Below the pieces are notes generated by a model, which worked only from the letters and a program-made list of their open reading frames with translations, made no database searches and had not been told where the DNA came from. A stretch of DNA of 55,523 nucleotides, taken from positions 1 through 55,523 of the forward strand of contig JBELEM010000012.1 of the NCBI GenBank assembly GCA_042093735.1, written 5' to 3'. Origin of the DNA: Hellea sp042093735. Lineage in GTDB: Bacteria; Pseudomonadota; Alphaproteobacteria; Caulobacterales; Maricaulaceae. Positions 8,108-16,726 of this stretch are shown piece after piece. Both the position numbers and the translations under genes were made by a program. Numbering within the stretch: position 1 is the first letter of the stretch; every line of letters begins with the position of its first letter.

Positions 8108-9259
8108 ATGTCGGTAAAAAAATTAAAAACTGTTTTAAAAGATATAGATCAAGCTAGGGGCTTGCCTAATGAGCATTATATTTGTCCTCAAACACATAAA
8201 TTAGAAAATAATAGATTGTTTTTTAAAACATGGGCAGCTGTCGCATTTGAAGCAGATGTTAAAAATCCTGGCCAAGCATTTCCTGTAGATTTTTTAGGTG
8301 TGCCGTTACTGGTGATAAATGATAAGGAAAATAGTATTAAGGTCTTCCAAAATACTTGTCGCCATCGCGGTATGATCCTCATTGATAAACCTACAATACT
8401 TAAAGGTCCTATAAGATGCCCTTATCACAGCTGGAGTTATGATTACAAAGGCAACCTAATACGCACACCCTATGTTGGAGGCGTGGGCATAGACTCGCAC
8501 CAAGCTATTAATAATGAAAAGCTTGGTCTTTTCCAAATACGTAGTTTTATCTGGCAAGGCGTGATATTTATAAACCTATCTGGAGATGCCCCTGCCTTTG
8601 AAGAAACACATTGTGATATCATGGCACGTTGGAAAGAATTCAATCAGCCATACCACCTTGGCGGACCTGTTAGTCAATTTGAGATAGAAGTGGCTACTAA
8701 CTGGAAATTAGCGATTGAGAACTACTGCGAGTCCTATCATTTACCTTGGGTACACCCGGAGTTAAATGAAATTTCACCCATCAATGAACATTACAATATC
8801 GAAAATAGAAGTTTCTCAGGGCAAGGCAGCAAAAATTATAAGCAATTAGTAGGTATGGATAATAAAAAATTTCCAGACTTTAAAAACCTATCTTCAAAAT
8901 GGCAGTCTCAAGCAGAATACTTATCTTTTTTTCCAAATGTATTATTTGGAGTTCATCGCGATCATTCTTTTGCAATACTGCTAATGCCACAAGGGCCAGA
9001 AAACACTATTGAGCGCGTCGCAATTTTCTATTCCAAAAACTTAACCTACTGTGAATGGGAGCCAATGCTAAAGGAAAATGCTCGCATTTGGAAAAATGTA
9101 TTTACTGAAGATATTGATGTTGTTGAAGGCATGCAAAGAGGTAGACATGGCCCAATGTATGATGGAGGGAAATTTTCACCTGTTATGGATGGGCCTACTC
9201 ATTATTTTCACAAATGGGTTGCGGAAAAAATGCTTCGCAAAAAAAATAAAGCCTTTTAA
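8108..9259 (+). CDS. Rieske-type ring-hydroxylating/demethylating oxygenase, alpha subunit
   Basis: A 383-residue oxygenase of the glycine-betaine/choline/carnitine type. The Rieske [2Fe-2S] ligands are C84-x-H86 and C104-x2-H107 (CRHRG and CPYHSW). The mononuclear iron site is NYCESYHLPWVH, with His211 and His216 and the bridging Glu208 in place of Asp. Such enzymes N-demethylate or hydroxylate quaternary amines using electrons from a reductase. No reductase or ferredoxin gene is nearby, so electrons must come from elsewhere in the genome. The divergent FAD oxidase could act on the demethylated product. Substrate assignment remains open. Confidence 0.88.
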   Translation: MSVKKLKTVLKDIDQARGLPNEHYICPQTHKLENNRLFFKTWAAVAFEADVKNPGQAFPVDFLGVPLLVINDKENSIKVFQNTCRHRGMILIDKPTILKGPIRCPYHSWSYDYKGNLIRTPYVGGVGIDSHQAINNEKLGLFQIRSFIWQGVIFINLSGDAPAFEETHCDIMARWKEFNQPYHLGGPVSQFEIEVATNWKLAIENYCESYHLPWVHPELNEISPINEHYNIENRSFSGQGSKNYKQLVGMDNKKFPDFKNLSSKWQSQAEYLSFFPNVLFGVHRDHSFAILLMPQGPENTIERVAIFYSKNLTYCEWEPMLKENARIWKNVFTEDIDVVEGMQRGRHGPMYDGGKFSPVMDGPTHYFHKWVAEKMLRKKNKAF

Positions 9260-9372
9260 TCAGCTCATAAAGAAAAGATTGAGTAATTTGCTAATTTACA
9301 ATTATTTATTTTTAAATTCCCAATTGACGCTCAATAACATAGGGGTATGTTGCGAAAAATAAAAGGTTTATA

Positions 9373-10200
9373 ATGAGCAAACAACTCAAAGAACAGATAA
9401 ATTTAGCCTGGGAAAACCGCGCCTCCTTAAGTCCAAAGACTAAAGGAAAAGACCGTGATGCCATTGAGGCTTCAATAGCGGGTTTAGACAACGGCTCACT
9501 TCGAGTTGCTTCAAAGTCAGATGATGGTCAATGGGTAGTTAATCAATGGATTAAGAAAGCAGTTTTATTGGGCTTCCGTATACATCCTAACATTGTGATG
9601 GACGGCGGACCACAGAATGGTAAGTTCTTTGATAAAGTTGCAAACAAATTTTCAGGCTGGTCTGAAACAGAATTTTCCAAAGCTGGGTTTCGCGTTGTGC
9701 CTCCCGCGACAGTACGTAGAGGTGCCTATATTGCTCCAAATGCTGTGCTTATGCCCAGCTACATTAACATCGGTGCTAATGTTGGTGAGGGAACCATGGT
9801 CGATACCTGGGCAACAGTTGGATCTTGCGCACAGATTGGGAAAAATGTTCATTTGTCCGGCGGTGTTGGGATCGGGGGAGTTCTTGAGCCCCTTCAAGCC
9901 AACCCAACTATTATAGAAGATAACTGTTTTATTGGTGCACGCTCTGAAGTGGTTGAAGGTGTTATTGTTCGTGAAGGCTCTGTTCTTGCAATGGGAGTAT
10001 TTATAAGTCAGTCCACAAAGATATATGATAGGGCTACGCAAAAAATCAGTTACGGGGAAATACCTCCCTACTCGGTAGTAGTGCCAGGCACTCTGCCCTC
10101 GGCTGATAAAAGCCACTCTTTATCTTGTGCTGTGATTGTAAAAACCGTTGATGCCAAAACGCGTTCAAAAACCGGTGTAAATGAATTACTAAGAGATTAG
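9373..10200 (+). CDS. dapD: 2,3,4,5-tetrahydropyridine-2,6-dicarboxylate N-succinyltransferase
   Basis: Cytoplasmic enzyme of the succinylase branch of lysine and diaminopimelate synthesis, transferring succinyl from succinyl-CoA to tetrahydrodipicolinate. At 275 residues it has normal DapD length. An alpha-helical N-terminal domain is followed by left-handed beta-helix hexapeptide repeats (from about 105, e.g. GAYIAPNAVLMPSYINIGAN, GEGTMVDTWATVGSCAQIG, VHLSGGVGIGGVLEP) and a C-terminal tail. The FIGARSEVVEG block is characteristic. AAAAGG lies six bases before the ATG. It stands alone, transcribed towards the TerC-family gene. Confidence 0.96.
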   Translation: MSKQLKEQINLAWENRASLSPKTKGKDRDAIEASIAGLDNGSLRVASKSDDGQWVVNQWIKKAVLLGFRIHPNIVMDGGPQNGKFFDKVANKFSGWSETEFSKAGFRVVPPATVRRGAYIAPNAVLMPSYINIGANVGEGTMVDTWATVGSCAQIGKNVHLSGGVGIGGVLEPLQANPTIIEDNCFIGARSEVVEGVIVREGSVLAMGVFISQSTKIYDRATQKISYGEIPPYSVVVPGTLPSADKSHSLSCAVIVKTVDAKTRSKTGVNELLRD

Positions 10201-10210
10201 CTTTAAGCAG

Positions 10211-11041
10211 TCATTTAATATTACCGCGTATCTCTTCTTCTTTTTGAGCCCACAGTGTTTTTTGGTACCTGTTAGATAATATATCGGTTACTATAAGAAC
10301 CCCAACAACTAAGTAAAAACTAGACTTGCTCATAGCGTCTATTGGGAAGTTGAATAATTTCAAATGAGATAGATGAGCACCTTCAGTCACCAAAAGCACG
10401 CCCACAAGGAAAAGAATAAAAAGTCCGAGGACTTCATACATTCGGTTTTTTTTCAAAAACTCTGTAACAGCGTCAGCCATAAAAATCATAGCTAAGCCAG
10501 AGAGTACTATGGCGATAACCATTAATGGTACTTGATATGTAACAACGCCGTCTGCATCAACTTCTGAGGCAATAGCCATAGCGGAAAGAATGGAGTCCAC
10601 TGAAAAAACGAGATTCATTAAAACTATTAAAACTATTGCCTTTGCAACAGAGCGGCGTGCTGCCCCCCCAGTATGCTCTATATGCTCAACAATAAGCAAA
10701 TGATGTATTTCCTTTATTGCAGTGTAAATAATAAAGCCGCCTCCGAAGAGAGTAACAAGAGACTGCATTGTAAATTCACCCTCAATAAATTTCTCTAAGT
10801 GGATTGAAAATAGAGGGGCTGCCATTTTTTGAAATAATGAAACAATTACAAACAATAACAATATTCGAAATACAACAGCAATACCTATGCCAAACTGGCG
10901 GACTTTTTTTGCATCTTTAGCGTTTCCAACTTTATTACTTTCAATGGCAATATAGAGTAAGTTATCAAAGCCAAGAACTGCTTGCAGCAATATAAGCATA
11001 AAAAGTGTGAGAAAAGCTTCAATCGTTAATAAATCACCCAT
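10211..11041 (-). CDS. TerC-family integral membrane protein
   Basis: A 276-residue membrane protein with about seven hydrophobic helices. The two TerC-family aspartate motifs are present: QAVLGFDNLLYIAIESNKV near the N-terminus and NLVFSVDSILSAMAIASEV in the middle. Members of this family (TerC, Alx/MntX, YkoY) export manganese or assist metal loading of exported proteins, and some confer tellurite resistance. The substrate here cannot be told from sequence. It lies downstream of the MBL-fold hydrolase gene on the same strand, with a 42-nt gap, so the two may be co-transcribed. Confidence 0.88.
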   Translation of the reverse strand: MGDLLTIEAFLTLFMLILLQAVLGFDNLLYIAIESNKVGNAKDAKKVRQFGIGIAVVFRILLLFVIVSLFQKMAAPLFSIHLEKFIEGEFTMQSLVTLFGGGFIIYTAIKEIHHLLIVEHIEHTGGAARRSVAKAIVLIVLMNLVFSVDSILSAMAIASEVDADGVVTYQVPLMVIAIVLSGLAMIFMADAVTEFLKKNRMYEVLGLFILFLVGVLLVTEGAHLSHLKLFNFPIDAMSKSSFYLVVGVLIVTDILSNRYQKTLWAQKEEEIRGNIK

Positions 11042-11083
11042 AATAAAACAACCTTAATATTAATAAATTTCAATTCACCTCAA

Positions 11084-11770
11084 TTACATAACCCCAGAGG
11101 TATTGCCCTTTTGTCCGTTAGAAACATGGTCTGCAACAAATGGATTGTCTTTACGTTCCGCCCCAAAAGTACTCATTGGACCATGTCCCGGAATAAATCT
11201 CATGTCATGCCCTAGTGGCCACAGCTTAGTTTTTATGGAGTCTATAAGCTGCTGAGGATTGCTTTTTGGGAAATCAGTTCTCCCTACAGAGCCTCGAAAT
11301 AATACATCACCAACAAATGCAATCTTGAGATTTTTATTATAAATGACAACATGCCCAGGGGTATGGCCTGGCGTATGAAGAACGCCAAACTCAGTCTCTC
11401 CAAGAGTCAGAGTTTCTCCATCTTCAAGGTATCTATCCGGTATTATATTCTTTCCCATACCCGCATGTCCATATTGCGACCAACTCTGCTCAATTGTATC
11501 CATCCAAAATTGGTCCTCTTTGTGCGGCCCTATAACAGGAACATTCAATGCTTTTCGAATATCTTCCGCTCCTCCGGCATGATCAAGATGTCCGTGCGTG
11601 AGCCATATTTCCTTAATATCTATTCCTAGCTCTTTTGCTGTGTTCATTAGTTTTTCTGGTTCTCCTCCAGGGTCAACTAATACACCCTCCATTGTATCAG
11701 TATCCCAAAGCAAACTACAGTTCTGCTGAAAGGGCGTGACTGGTATTAATCTTAAATCGAGTTGTGACAT
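11084..11770 (-). CDS. MBL-fold metallo-hydrolase (GloB-like)
   Basis: A 228-residue zinc hydrolase of the glyoxalase II / YcbL group. It has the metal-binding THGHLDHAGG motif (His59, His61, Asp63, His64), a second-site His in HTPGHTPGHVVIY, the bridging Asp in FVGDVLFRGSVGRTD and a last His in FIPGHGPMS. The length and the lack of a long C-terminal glutathione-binding domain fit YcbL-like hydroxyacyl-thioester hydrolases rather than full-length glyoxalase II. Three AGGTTA elements, one in a perfect palindrome, lie 28-73 bases upstream and could control it. Confidence 0.88.
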   Translation of the reverse strand: MSQLDLRLIPVTPFQQNCSLLWDTDTMEGVLVDPGGEPEKLMNTAKELGIDIKEIWLTHGHLDHAGGAEDIRKALNVPVIGPHKEDQFWMDTIEQSWSQYGHAGMGKNIIPDRYLEDGETLTLGETEFGVLHTPGHTPGHVVIYNKNLKIAFVGDVLFRGSVGRTDFPKSNPQQLIDSIKTKLWPLGHDMRFIPGHGPMSTFGAERKDNPFVADHVSNGQKGNTSGVM

Positions 11771-11813
11771 CTATTACTTTCTTATCATTTGAGAGTCAGG
11801 TTACAGTTTTTTA

Positions 11814-11828
11814 AGGTTACTGTAACCT
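11814..11828. promoter_or_regulatory. Perfect palindrome AGGTTAC-T-GTAACCT, candidate operator
   Basis: A 15-bp perfect palindrome in the gap between the MBL gene and hisS. Further AGGTTA copies lie at 11798 and 11835 in the same orientation. It sits 44 bases before the MBL start and overlaps a possible -35 region of a plus-strand promoter whose -10 could be TATACA at 11839-11844. Confidence 0.5.
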
Positions 11829-11849
11829 CCCTGTTAGTATCAAAAGGTT

Positions 11850-11920
11850 ATACATTAATCATCCACTATATGGATCCCCTTTGAACTGGTGGCGAGGTTA
11901 ACGCCTCGCCATCTTTTTTT
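11850..11920 (+). ncRNA. Candidate small RNA between hisS and the MBL gene
   Basis: The region holds a possible -10 (TATACA, 11839-11844), a small hairpin ATCCA-CTATA-TGGAT, then a strong hairpin and T-tract on the plus strand. Both flanking genes are on the minus strand, so the terminator serves neither of them. A short independent plus-strand transcript of about 70 nt is the simplest reading. I do not recognise a known RNA family; the 5' end is a guess. Confidence 0.35.
11890..11920 (+). terminator. Rho-independent terminator on the plus strand
   Basis: An 8-bp stem (T plus GGCGAGG, 11890-11897, with CCTCGCC plus A, 11904-11911) closes a 6-nt loop. It is followed by seven Ts at 11914-11920. 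Read on the minus strand there is no T-tract, so it does not fit as the hisS terminator. Confidence 0.75.
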
Positions 11921-11926
11921 GAAGCC

Positions 11927-13408
11927 TTATTTACTTAAAATAGACTTGACTGAGGCTACTAAATTATCACGCTCTACCTCTTGTTGGGCAGGACGGCTAG
12001 ACTTCCACTCTTCATTAGAACTAATAGCCTTGGCCATATCCGCACCTAGATATAAATCTTTAAGTGTTACAACGCCATTTTTAAGTTCGTCTTCACCCAT
12101 AAGAATTGCAATTTGACTGGAGCGCCTATCGGCGTATTTCATTTGTTTCGTAATATTTCCAGCACCCACAAAAACCTCAGCACGGATTCCTTCCGCCCTC
12201 AATTCAGCCGCCATTTTAAAATAATCACCCATCAATGTACGATCGAAAGCACATATAATGACAGGAGGTTTGGACACCTGCTCTAATGCATTCATCCTCT
12301 CTAGAGCCGATAAAAACCTGGAAACACCAAAACTAAATCCAGTCGCAGGAACGGGCTGACCTCTAAACCTGGAAACAAGGTCATCATATCTGCCCCCGCC
12401 GCCGATAGAACCAATCCTTACTGGGCGACCTTTTTTATCACGAATATCTGCAACTAATTCAGCTTCAAAAACTGGTCCAGTATAATATCCGAGTCCTCTT
12501 ACTATAGATGTATCGAAAATAACTTTATTAGGCCCGTAATCAGTTGCGTTTAAAATATTGTCTATAGCAATTAATTCTTCACAGCCTGACTTTCCCTGCT
12601 CTGAGGCGCCAATTATTTTTTCGAGATTCATTATAGTATCAGAACGATCCAAGCTTGATGCTTCAGTAAATTTTAGAACAGCTTCTATCGCATTAACTTC
12701 TAATCCTGCACCTTTTGTAAAATCCCCGCTGCTGTCTTCTCGGCCCTCACCCAATAAATCTTTAACTCCATCAGGTCCGAGCCTATCTAGTTTATCTATT
12801 GCTCTAAGAACTTGAATTTTTTGATAATTACCTTCAGTAGTATTAGGGACCCCAGAGCTATCAAGAATTCCATCCAGTAATTTACGGTTATTAACTCTTA
12901 CTAAGTATTGTCCATTTTTTAAACCAGCTGCATGCATCACCTCGGTAGCTATAACAATCATCTCAGCATCGGCTGATATACTTGCCGCGCCCACACTATC
13001 GGCATCGCATTGAACAAATTCACGGTACCGTCCGGGTCCTGGCTTTTCATTTCTAAATACAGAACCGGATTGATACCTTCGGTAAGGCTTAGCCAAGCCA
13101 TCATAGTTTTCAGCAACAAATCTTGCTAGCGGAGCTGTTAAGTCATAACGCAAGGAAAGCCATTGCTTATCGTCATCTTGCAGGGCGAATACACCGACAT
13201 TTGGCCGGTCTTCATCTGGAAGAAATTTTCCTAAGGCATCGGCAAATTCAAGTGCGGGGGTCTGCAAAGGTTCAAAACCATGTAGATCATAAACAGAATA
13301 TGCGGCGTGTATAAGCCTTCGCTCAGCTCTCAATAAGTCAGCAGGCTTATCTTCAAAGCCTCTCGGCCGGCGTGCTTTAGGTCGTAGGTTTTTATTCTTT
13401 TTACTCAT
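11927..13408 (-). CDS. hisS: Histidyl-tRNA synthetase
   Basis: Class II aminoacyl-tRNA synthetase that charges tRNA-His, 493 residues. The class II motifs are readable: motif 1 around ALEFADALGKF; motif 2 in YRRYQSGSVFRNEKPGPGRYREFVQCDADSVG (shown here in part); the His-specific LGYYTGPVFEA; and motif 3 in GFSFGVSRFLSAL. The C-terminal anticodon-binding domain follows from about residue 385. It is somewhat longer than bacterial enzymes of about 420 residues, as often seen in alphaproteobacterial forms. The basic N-terminal tail (KKNKNLRPKARRPRG) is unusual but may aid tRNA binding. Confidence 0.94.
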   Translation of the reverse strand: MSKKNKNLRPKARRPRGFEDKPADLLRAERRLIHAAYSVYDLHGFEPLQTPALEFADALGKFLPDEDRPNVGVFALQDDDKQWLSLRYDLTAPLARFVAENYDGLAKPYRRYQSGSVFRNEKPGPGRYREFVQCDADSVGAASISADAEMIVIATEVMHAAGLKNGQYLVRVNNRKLLDGILDSSGVPNTTEGNYQKIQVLRAIDKLDRLGPDGVKDLLGEGREDSSGDFTKGAGLEVNAIEAVLKFTEASSLDRSDTIMNLEKIIGASEQGKSGCEELIAIDNILNATDYGPNKVIFDTSIVRGLGYYTGPVFEAELVADIRDKKGRPVRIGSIGGGGRYDDLVSRFRGQPVPATGFSFGVSRFLSALERMNALEQVSKPPVIICAFDRTLMGDYFKMAAELRAEGIRAEVFVGAGNITKQMKYADRRSSQIAILMGEDELKNGVVTLKDLYLGADMAKAISSNEEWKSSRPAQQEVERDNLVASVKSILSK

Positions 13409-13460
13409 AAATATGTTTTAGTGTTTTTTTGTTATTTTGAAAGAGAAGATATTAGCTTAC

Positions 13461-14414
13461 TCAAGTCTTGTTACTTAGCTTACGCTCTATCGCGTCCCAG
13501 GCTAATGCGGCAGCGTCAATACCTGTAAAGTCTTTGAGTTCCTGAACGCCTGTAGGACTAGTTATGTTTATTTCGGTCATCTTATCGCCGATAACATCAA
13601 TCCCAACTAGTATTTGACCCCGGTCTTTTAACATCGGACCTATAGCTTCACATATATACAGGTCTGACTCAGTGAGGTCAGTAGATGTAGCTAACCCGCC
13701 CACATGCATATTCGAGCGCATTTCACCTTTTTGAGGTATTCGGTTTATGGCTCCAACAGGCTCTCCGTCAATAATGATTATGCGCTTGTCCCCCTTTTCT
13801 ACATCTTTTAAAAAAGCTTGGGCAATTAATGGTTCTCTTGAATTTTCCATGAACATTTCAATAAGTGCAGAGTAATTACTATCCCCTTCTTTTACCAAAA
13901 ATACCCCGGCCCCGCCATTTCCATAAAGGGGTTTCAATATAATATCTTTATGTTTGGACCTAAATTTATCAATAGAAAGGCGATCTCGAGTAATTACGGT
14001 TTCTGGCATTAACTCAGGAAAATCTAATGGTAAGATTTTTTCAGGGCAAGCGCGGACCCATTTCGGATCATTCACAACAAGTGTGTGGGGACATAGTCTC
14101 TCAAGTAAATGAGTAGCTGTAATGTATGACATATCAAAAGGGGGATCCTGACGCATCCAAACGACATCAACATCTGAAGCTAAATTAATGAGTTTTCTGT
14201 CTTCAAATGTAGCATGCTCTTTACCGTTACGGTTTATATGCATTTTTCGGGCTCGGGCCTGGACTAGGCCCTCATTATATATTAAGTGCTCGGGTGAATA
14301 CTCATATAATTCATAACCCCGAAATGATGCTTCTTCAGCTAAGGCAAAAGTAGTATCAGCATTTATATCGACCTCTTCCATCGGATCCATTTGAAAAGCA
14401 ATACGCATAGTCAT
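13461..14414 (-). CDS. gshB: Glutathione synthetase
   Basis: ATP-grasp enzyme joining gamma-glutamylcysteine and glycine, the last step of glutathione synthesis; 317 residues, normal length. The N-terminal MRIAFQMDPMEEVDINADTT, the VWMRQDPPFDMSYITATHLLE block, the ATP-grasp loop LKPLYGNGGAGVFLV and the C-terminal GIDVIGDKMTEINITSPTG with its metal-binding Glu and Asn are all characteristic. Two possible starts lie two codons apart (MTMR); the difference is trivial. The gene is divergent from a hydrolase gene, with a 12-bp palindrome between them. Confidence 0.95.
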   Translation of the reverse strand: MTMRIAFQMDPMEEVDINADTTFALAEEASFRGYELYEYSPEHLIYNEGLVQARARKMHINRNGKEHATFEDRKLINLASDVDVVWMRQDPPFDMSYITATHLLERLCPHTLVVNDPKWVRACPEKILPLDFPELMPETVITRDRLSIDKFRSKHKDIILKPLYGNGGAGVFLVKEGDSNYSALIEMFMENSREPLIAQAFLKDVEKGDKRIIIIDGEPVGAINRIPQKGEMRSNMHVGGLATSTDLTESDLYICEAIGPMLKDRGQILVGIDVIGDKMTEINITSPTGVQELKDFTGIDAAALAWDAIERKLSNKT

Positions 14415-14455
14415 TTCCCTATTAGCGATTTATCTATATCTGCAATAGCAGCGAG

Positions 14456-14467
14456 ACTTGCGCAAGT
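14456..14467. promoter_or_regulatory. Perfect 12-bp palindrome upstream of gshB
   Basis: ACTTGCGCAAGT reads the same on both strands and lies 42 bases before the gshB start, in the divergent gap to the alpha/beta hydrolase gene. It could be an operator. A TTGACA lies further right at about 14500, facing the hydrolase gene. Confidence 0.35.
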
Positions 14468-14565
14468 ACGTTAGTTAGTTCATTTAACAACATATAATTG
14501 ACAATTGATAGGATGCTTACAACCACATCACAATATTAATGGCTACAAATGGGACTGAAAGAAAT

Positions 14566-15393
14566 ATGAAAAAAGAATTTAAAGTAATTTCAGGTAATGA
14601 TAAATTTGAAATCCATGGTGTTTTATGGGAAGCAAAAGAGCCATCAGCAGTGATGATAATTGTTCATGGTTTTGGCGAACACTCCGGCCGATATGAAAAT
14701 ATGGCAAAGCATGTTATAAAAAATAATATTTCAGTAGTTACATTTGACTTAAGAGGTCACGGAAAAGCAGTGGGCCCAAAGGGAGTCTGCAACAACTACA
14801 GTTTAATGGCGGACGATATAACTGAAGTCATTCAAATGTCGCAAAACATAAACTCTGAATTGCCACACTTTATATACGGTCATTCAATGGGAGGCGGCTT
14901 AGCACTCCACAATGGGTTGTTTAACAATGATATGATTTGCGGGTACCTTGTATCTGCTCCGTTATTGCGACCGTCCAAACCAATAGGGGCTGTGCTGAAA
15001 AGTATAGTAAAATTTATGAATTTTGTTAACCCAAATGGAGCTATTTCAAATAAAATAACAGGCGATCAAATATCTACAATAATTGAAGAGCAAAACAATT
15101 ATGAAAATGATCCTCTTAATCACAGCCGGCTAGGAACTGGTCTTGCAATTGCAATGATAGAAATGGGGGAGAAAATTCTTGCTAACAGGCAAAGCTGGGC
15201 AAAAGACCTTTGTATATGGCATTCAAAAATCGATAAACTAACAGAGTATGCTGCTACAGAAAAATTTGTGTCAGAAGCGCAAAACACTAGTTTTATTTCG
15301 CTTGATAATGTCGAGCATGAAACTCACAATGACACCTCACGTCAAAAAATTTATAAGTTAATAATATCATTCATAAAAGAGAGATCCGAGTGA
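14566..15393 (+). CDS. Alpha/beta hydrolase, monoacylglycerol-lipase-like
   Basis: A 275-residue serine hydrolase of the lysophospholipase/monoglyceride-lipase type. The oxyanion-hole region is VHGFGEHSGRYENMAKHV. The nucleophile elbow is YGHSMGGGLALHNG, and FDLRGHGKAVGPKG and the final DNVEHETHNDTSR with the catalytic His are typical. No signal peptide is present, so it is cytoplasmic. A longer frame starts at 14539, but neither start has a strong ribosome binding site; the shorter one matches the usual family N-terminus better. It overlaps the next gene by 4 nt, so the two form an operon. Confidence 0.85.
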   Translation: MKKEFKVISGNDKFEIHGVLWEAKEPSAVMIIVHGFGEHSGRYENMAKHVIKNNISVVTFDLRGHGKAVGPKGVCNNYSLMADDITEVIQMSQNINSELPHFIYGHSMGGGLALHNGLFNNDMICGYLVSAPLLRPSKPIGAVLKSIVKFMNFVNPNGAISNKITGDQISTIIEEQNNYENDPLNHSRLGTGLAIAMIEMGEKILANRQSWAKDLCIWHSKIDKLTEYAATEKFVSEAQNTSFISLDNVEHETHNDTSRQKIYKLIISFIKERSE

Positions 15394-15734
15394 AAATAAC
15401 CCTATATCATTTAAAAAATTGTGATACTTGCAAGAAGGCTATAAAATCCCTTGAACAAGCCGGTCATGAAATCTCACTAATAGATGTTCGTTCCGATGGC
15501 ATTTCAAAATCAGATATTTCACAGTTAATGCAAGCCGTTGGGTGGAGAAAGTTATTAAATACTCGCTCTACCACATGGCGAAACCTTGATGAAATAATGA
15601 AAAGCGAAATAAATGAAATAAAGGCTCTAGAACTTATGCATTTACACCCAACTTTATTAAAAAGACCTATAATAAAAACCCGGACTAATACTACTTGTGG
15701 CTGGACACCTGATATCAGAAATCAATTACTTTAA
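15390..15734 (+). CDS. ArsC/Spx-family thioredoxin-fold protein (YffB-like)
   Basis: A 114-residue small protein with a thioredoxin-like fold. The N-terminal YHLKNCDTCKKAIKSLE carries the CxxC pair seen in YffB/ArsC relatives. The C-terminal KRPIIKTRTNTTCGWTPD holds the substrate-binding Arg region. YffB-type members are thought to act as glutathione-dependent reductases rather than true arsenate reductases, and no ars genes are nearby. The start codon is GTG, overlapping the stop of the upstream hydrolase gene by 4 nt. Confidence 0.85.
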   Translation: MKITLYHLKNCDTCKKAIKSLEQAGHEISLIDVRSDGISKSDISQLMQAVGWRKLLNTRSTTWRNLDEIMKSEINEIKALELMHLHPTLLKRPIIKTRTNTTCGWTPDIRNQLL

Positions 15735-15744
15735 TCTAGCTCAA

Positions 15745-16653
15745 TTATTTTATTATAACAGGCTCAACATCTTTATCGGAAAAATTTACTGGAATTTCTT
15801 TTCCGGACCTCGGGTCAACATAGTAAGGTACGTCTGGAACTATAGATGAAGACGGCCCCCCAATATTGTGCGGTAACTTCTTTTCGTTAAAACCCATTAA
15901 GCTTTCCTCGATTTCCATACTCGCAATTGAGTCTTGCTCAACAGACTGCTTAGCTGGGGGGTTGGGTGTGTCATCTGACGTAGGTGCGGTTGGCTCAGTT
16001 GGGCTGTCTTGGAGAAAATCTGGCAATTTCCTCATGGAAGTTGTCTCTTCATCTACTTGTTCAGAATTTTCATTAAATTGGCGTTTTGGTAAATCGGTCC
16101 CCGCTATTTTTACATAAGATATAACTTGGCGCGCTCCTCTTGTACGACTCGCAATCTCAGCTACTCTTTCAAGTTCAGCCTGGCCTCTAGCAACCCCCAG
16201 CAAATAGACAATACCATCATGGCTTTCTACATTTATATTTCGTCCTTTCACATACCTGTCAGCAGTAAGTCGGGCTTTAACTAGGGTTGTTAAAACACTA
16301 TCTTTAGCATTTCGAATCATACCTTGTTTGTCTTTAATCAAGACCTCATTCCCAACTTGTTCAACTCGCGGTGCTGACCAAGCTATTCTTTCAGCTTCTA
16401 TTCTATCTTCCTGCCGTTGAACGTTTCCTGCGAGAAGAACTACTCCTTCGTTAACATCAACATCTATGCCCTTGAGTTTGAAACCTTCTGCCCTTGCCAT
16501 TCTTGCACGGATAACTCTTTCTGCACTTACATCATTAACAGAGCGTGCTAAGTTTCTCTCATCGCCTTTGGTAATTCCTGCCGACGTAACGGTGGTGCAT
16601 GCGGATAATACAAAATACAATAAAAAGGGTATAATAGCTATTAATTTTTTCAT
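15745..16653 (-). CDS. BON-domain lipoprotein
   Basis: A 302-residue exported lipoprotein. The chosen start MKKLIAIIPFLLYFVLSAC ends in a good lipobox (VLSAC); a longer frame from 16698 would put 15 extra residues before the signal peptide and is unlikely. Two BON domains follow (about residues 40-105 with GVVLLAGNVQRQEDRIEAER, and 110-175 with GIVYLLGVARGQAELERV), as in OsmY/YraP-type envelope proteins. The last 120 residues are a Pro/Ser/Glu-rich tail that looks disordered. YraP-like proteins often sit beside yraL (rsmI) and yraM (lpoA), exactly as here, which supports a role in outer-membrane integrity. Confidence 0.85.
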   Translation of the reverse strand: MKKLIAIIPFLLYFVLSACTTVTSAGITKGDERNLARSVNDVSAERVIRARMARAEGFKLKGIDVDVNEGVVLLAGNVQRQEDRIEAERIAWSAPRVEQVGNEVLIKDKQGMIRNAKDSVLTTLVKARLTADRYVKGRNINVESHDGIVYLLGVARGQAELERVAEIASRTRGARQVISYVKIAGTDLPKRQFNENSEQVDEETTSMRKLPDFLQDSPTEPTAPTSDDTPNPPAKQSVEQDSIASMEIEESLMGFNEKKLPHNIGGPSSSIVPDVPYYVDPRSGKEIPVNFSDKDVEPVIIK

Positions 16654-16726
16654 AATACAAAAACCACTAAAGTATAGAAGTGAACTAAAAGTTACCAAAA
16701 TGTGGTAATATCATAATTTATAAAAG

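Noticed and set aside
9652..10116. Minus-strand open frame of 154 codons opposite dapD
   Set aside because: dapD is unmistakable and complete on the plus strand; the antisense frame has no homology features or start signal.
15390..15734. Arsenate reductase of an arsenic-resistance operon
   Set aside because: The ArsC-like fold is present, but there are no arsB, arsR or acr3 genes. YffB-like assignment fits better.
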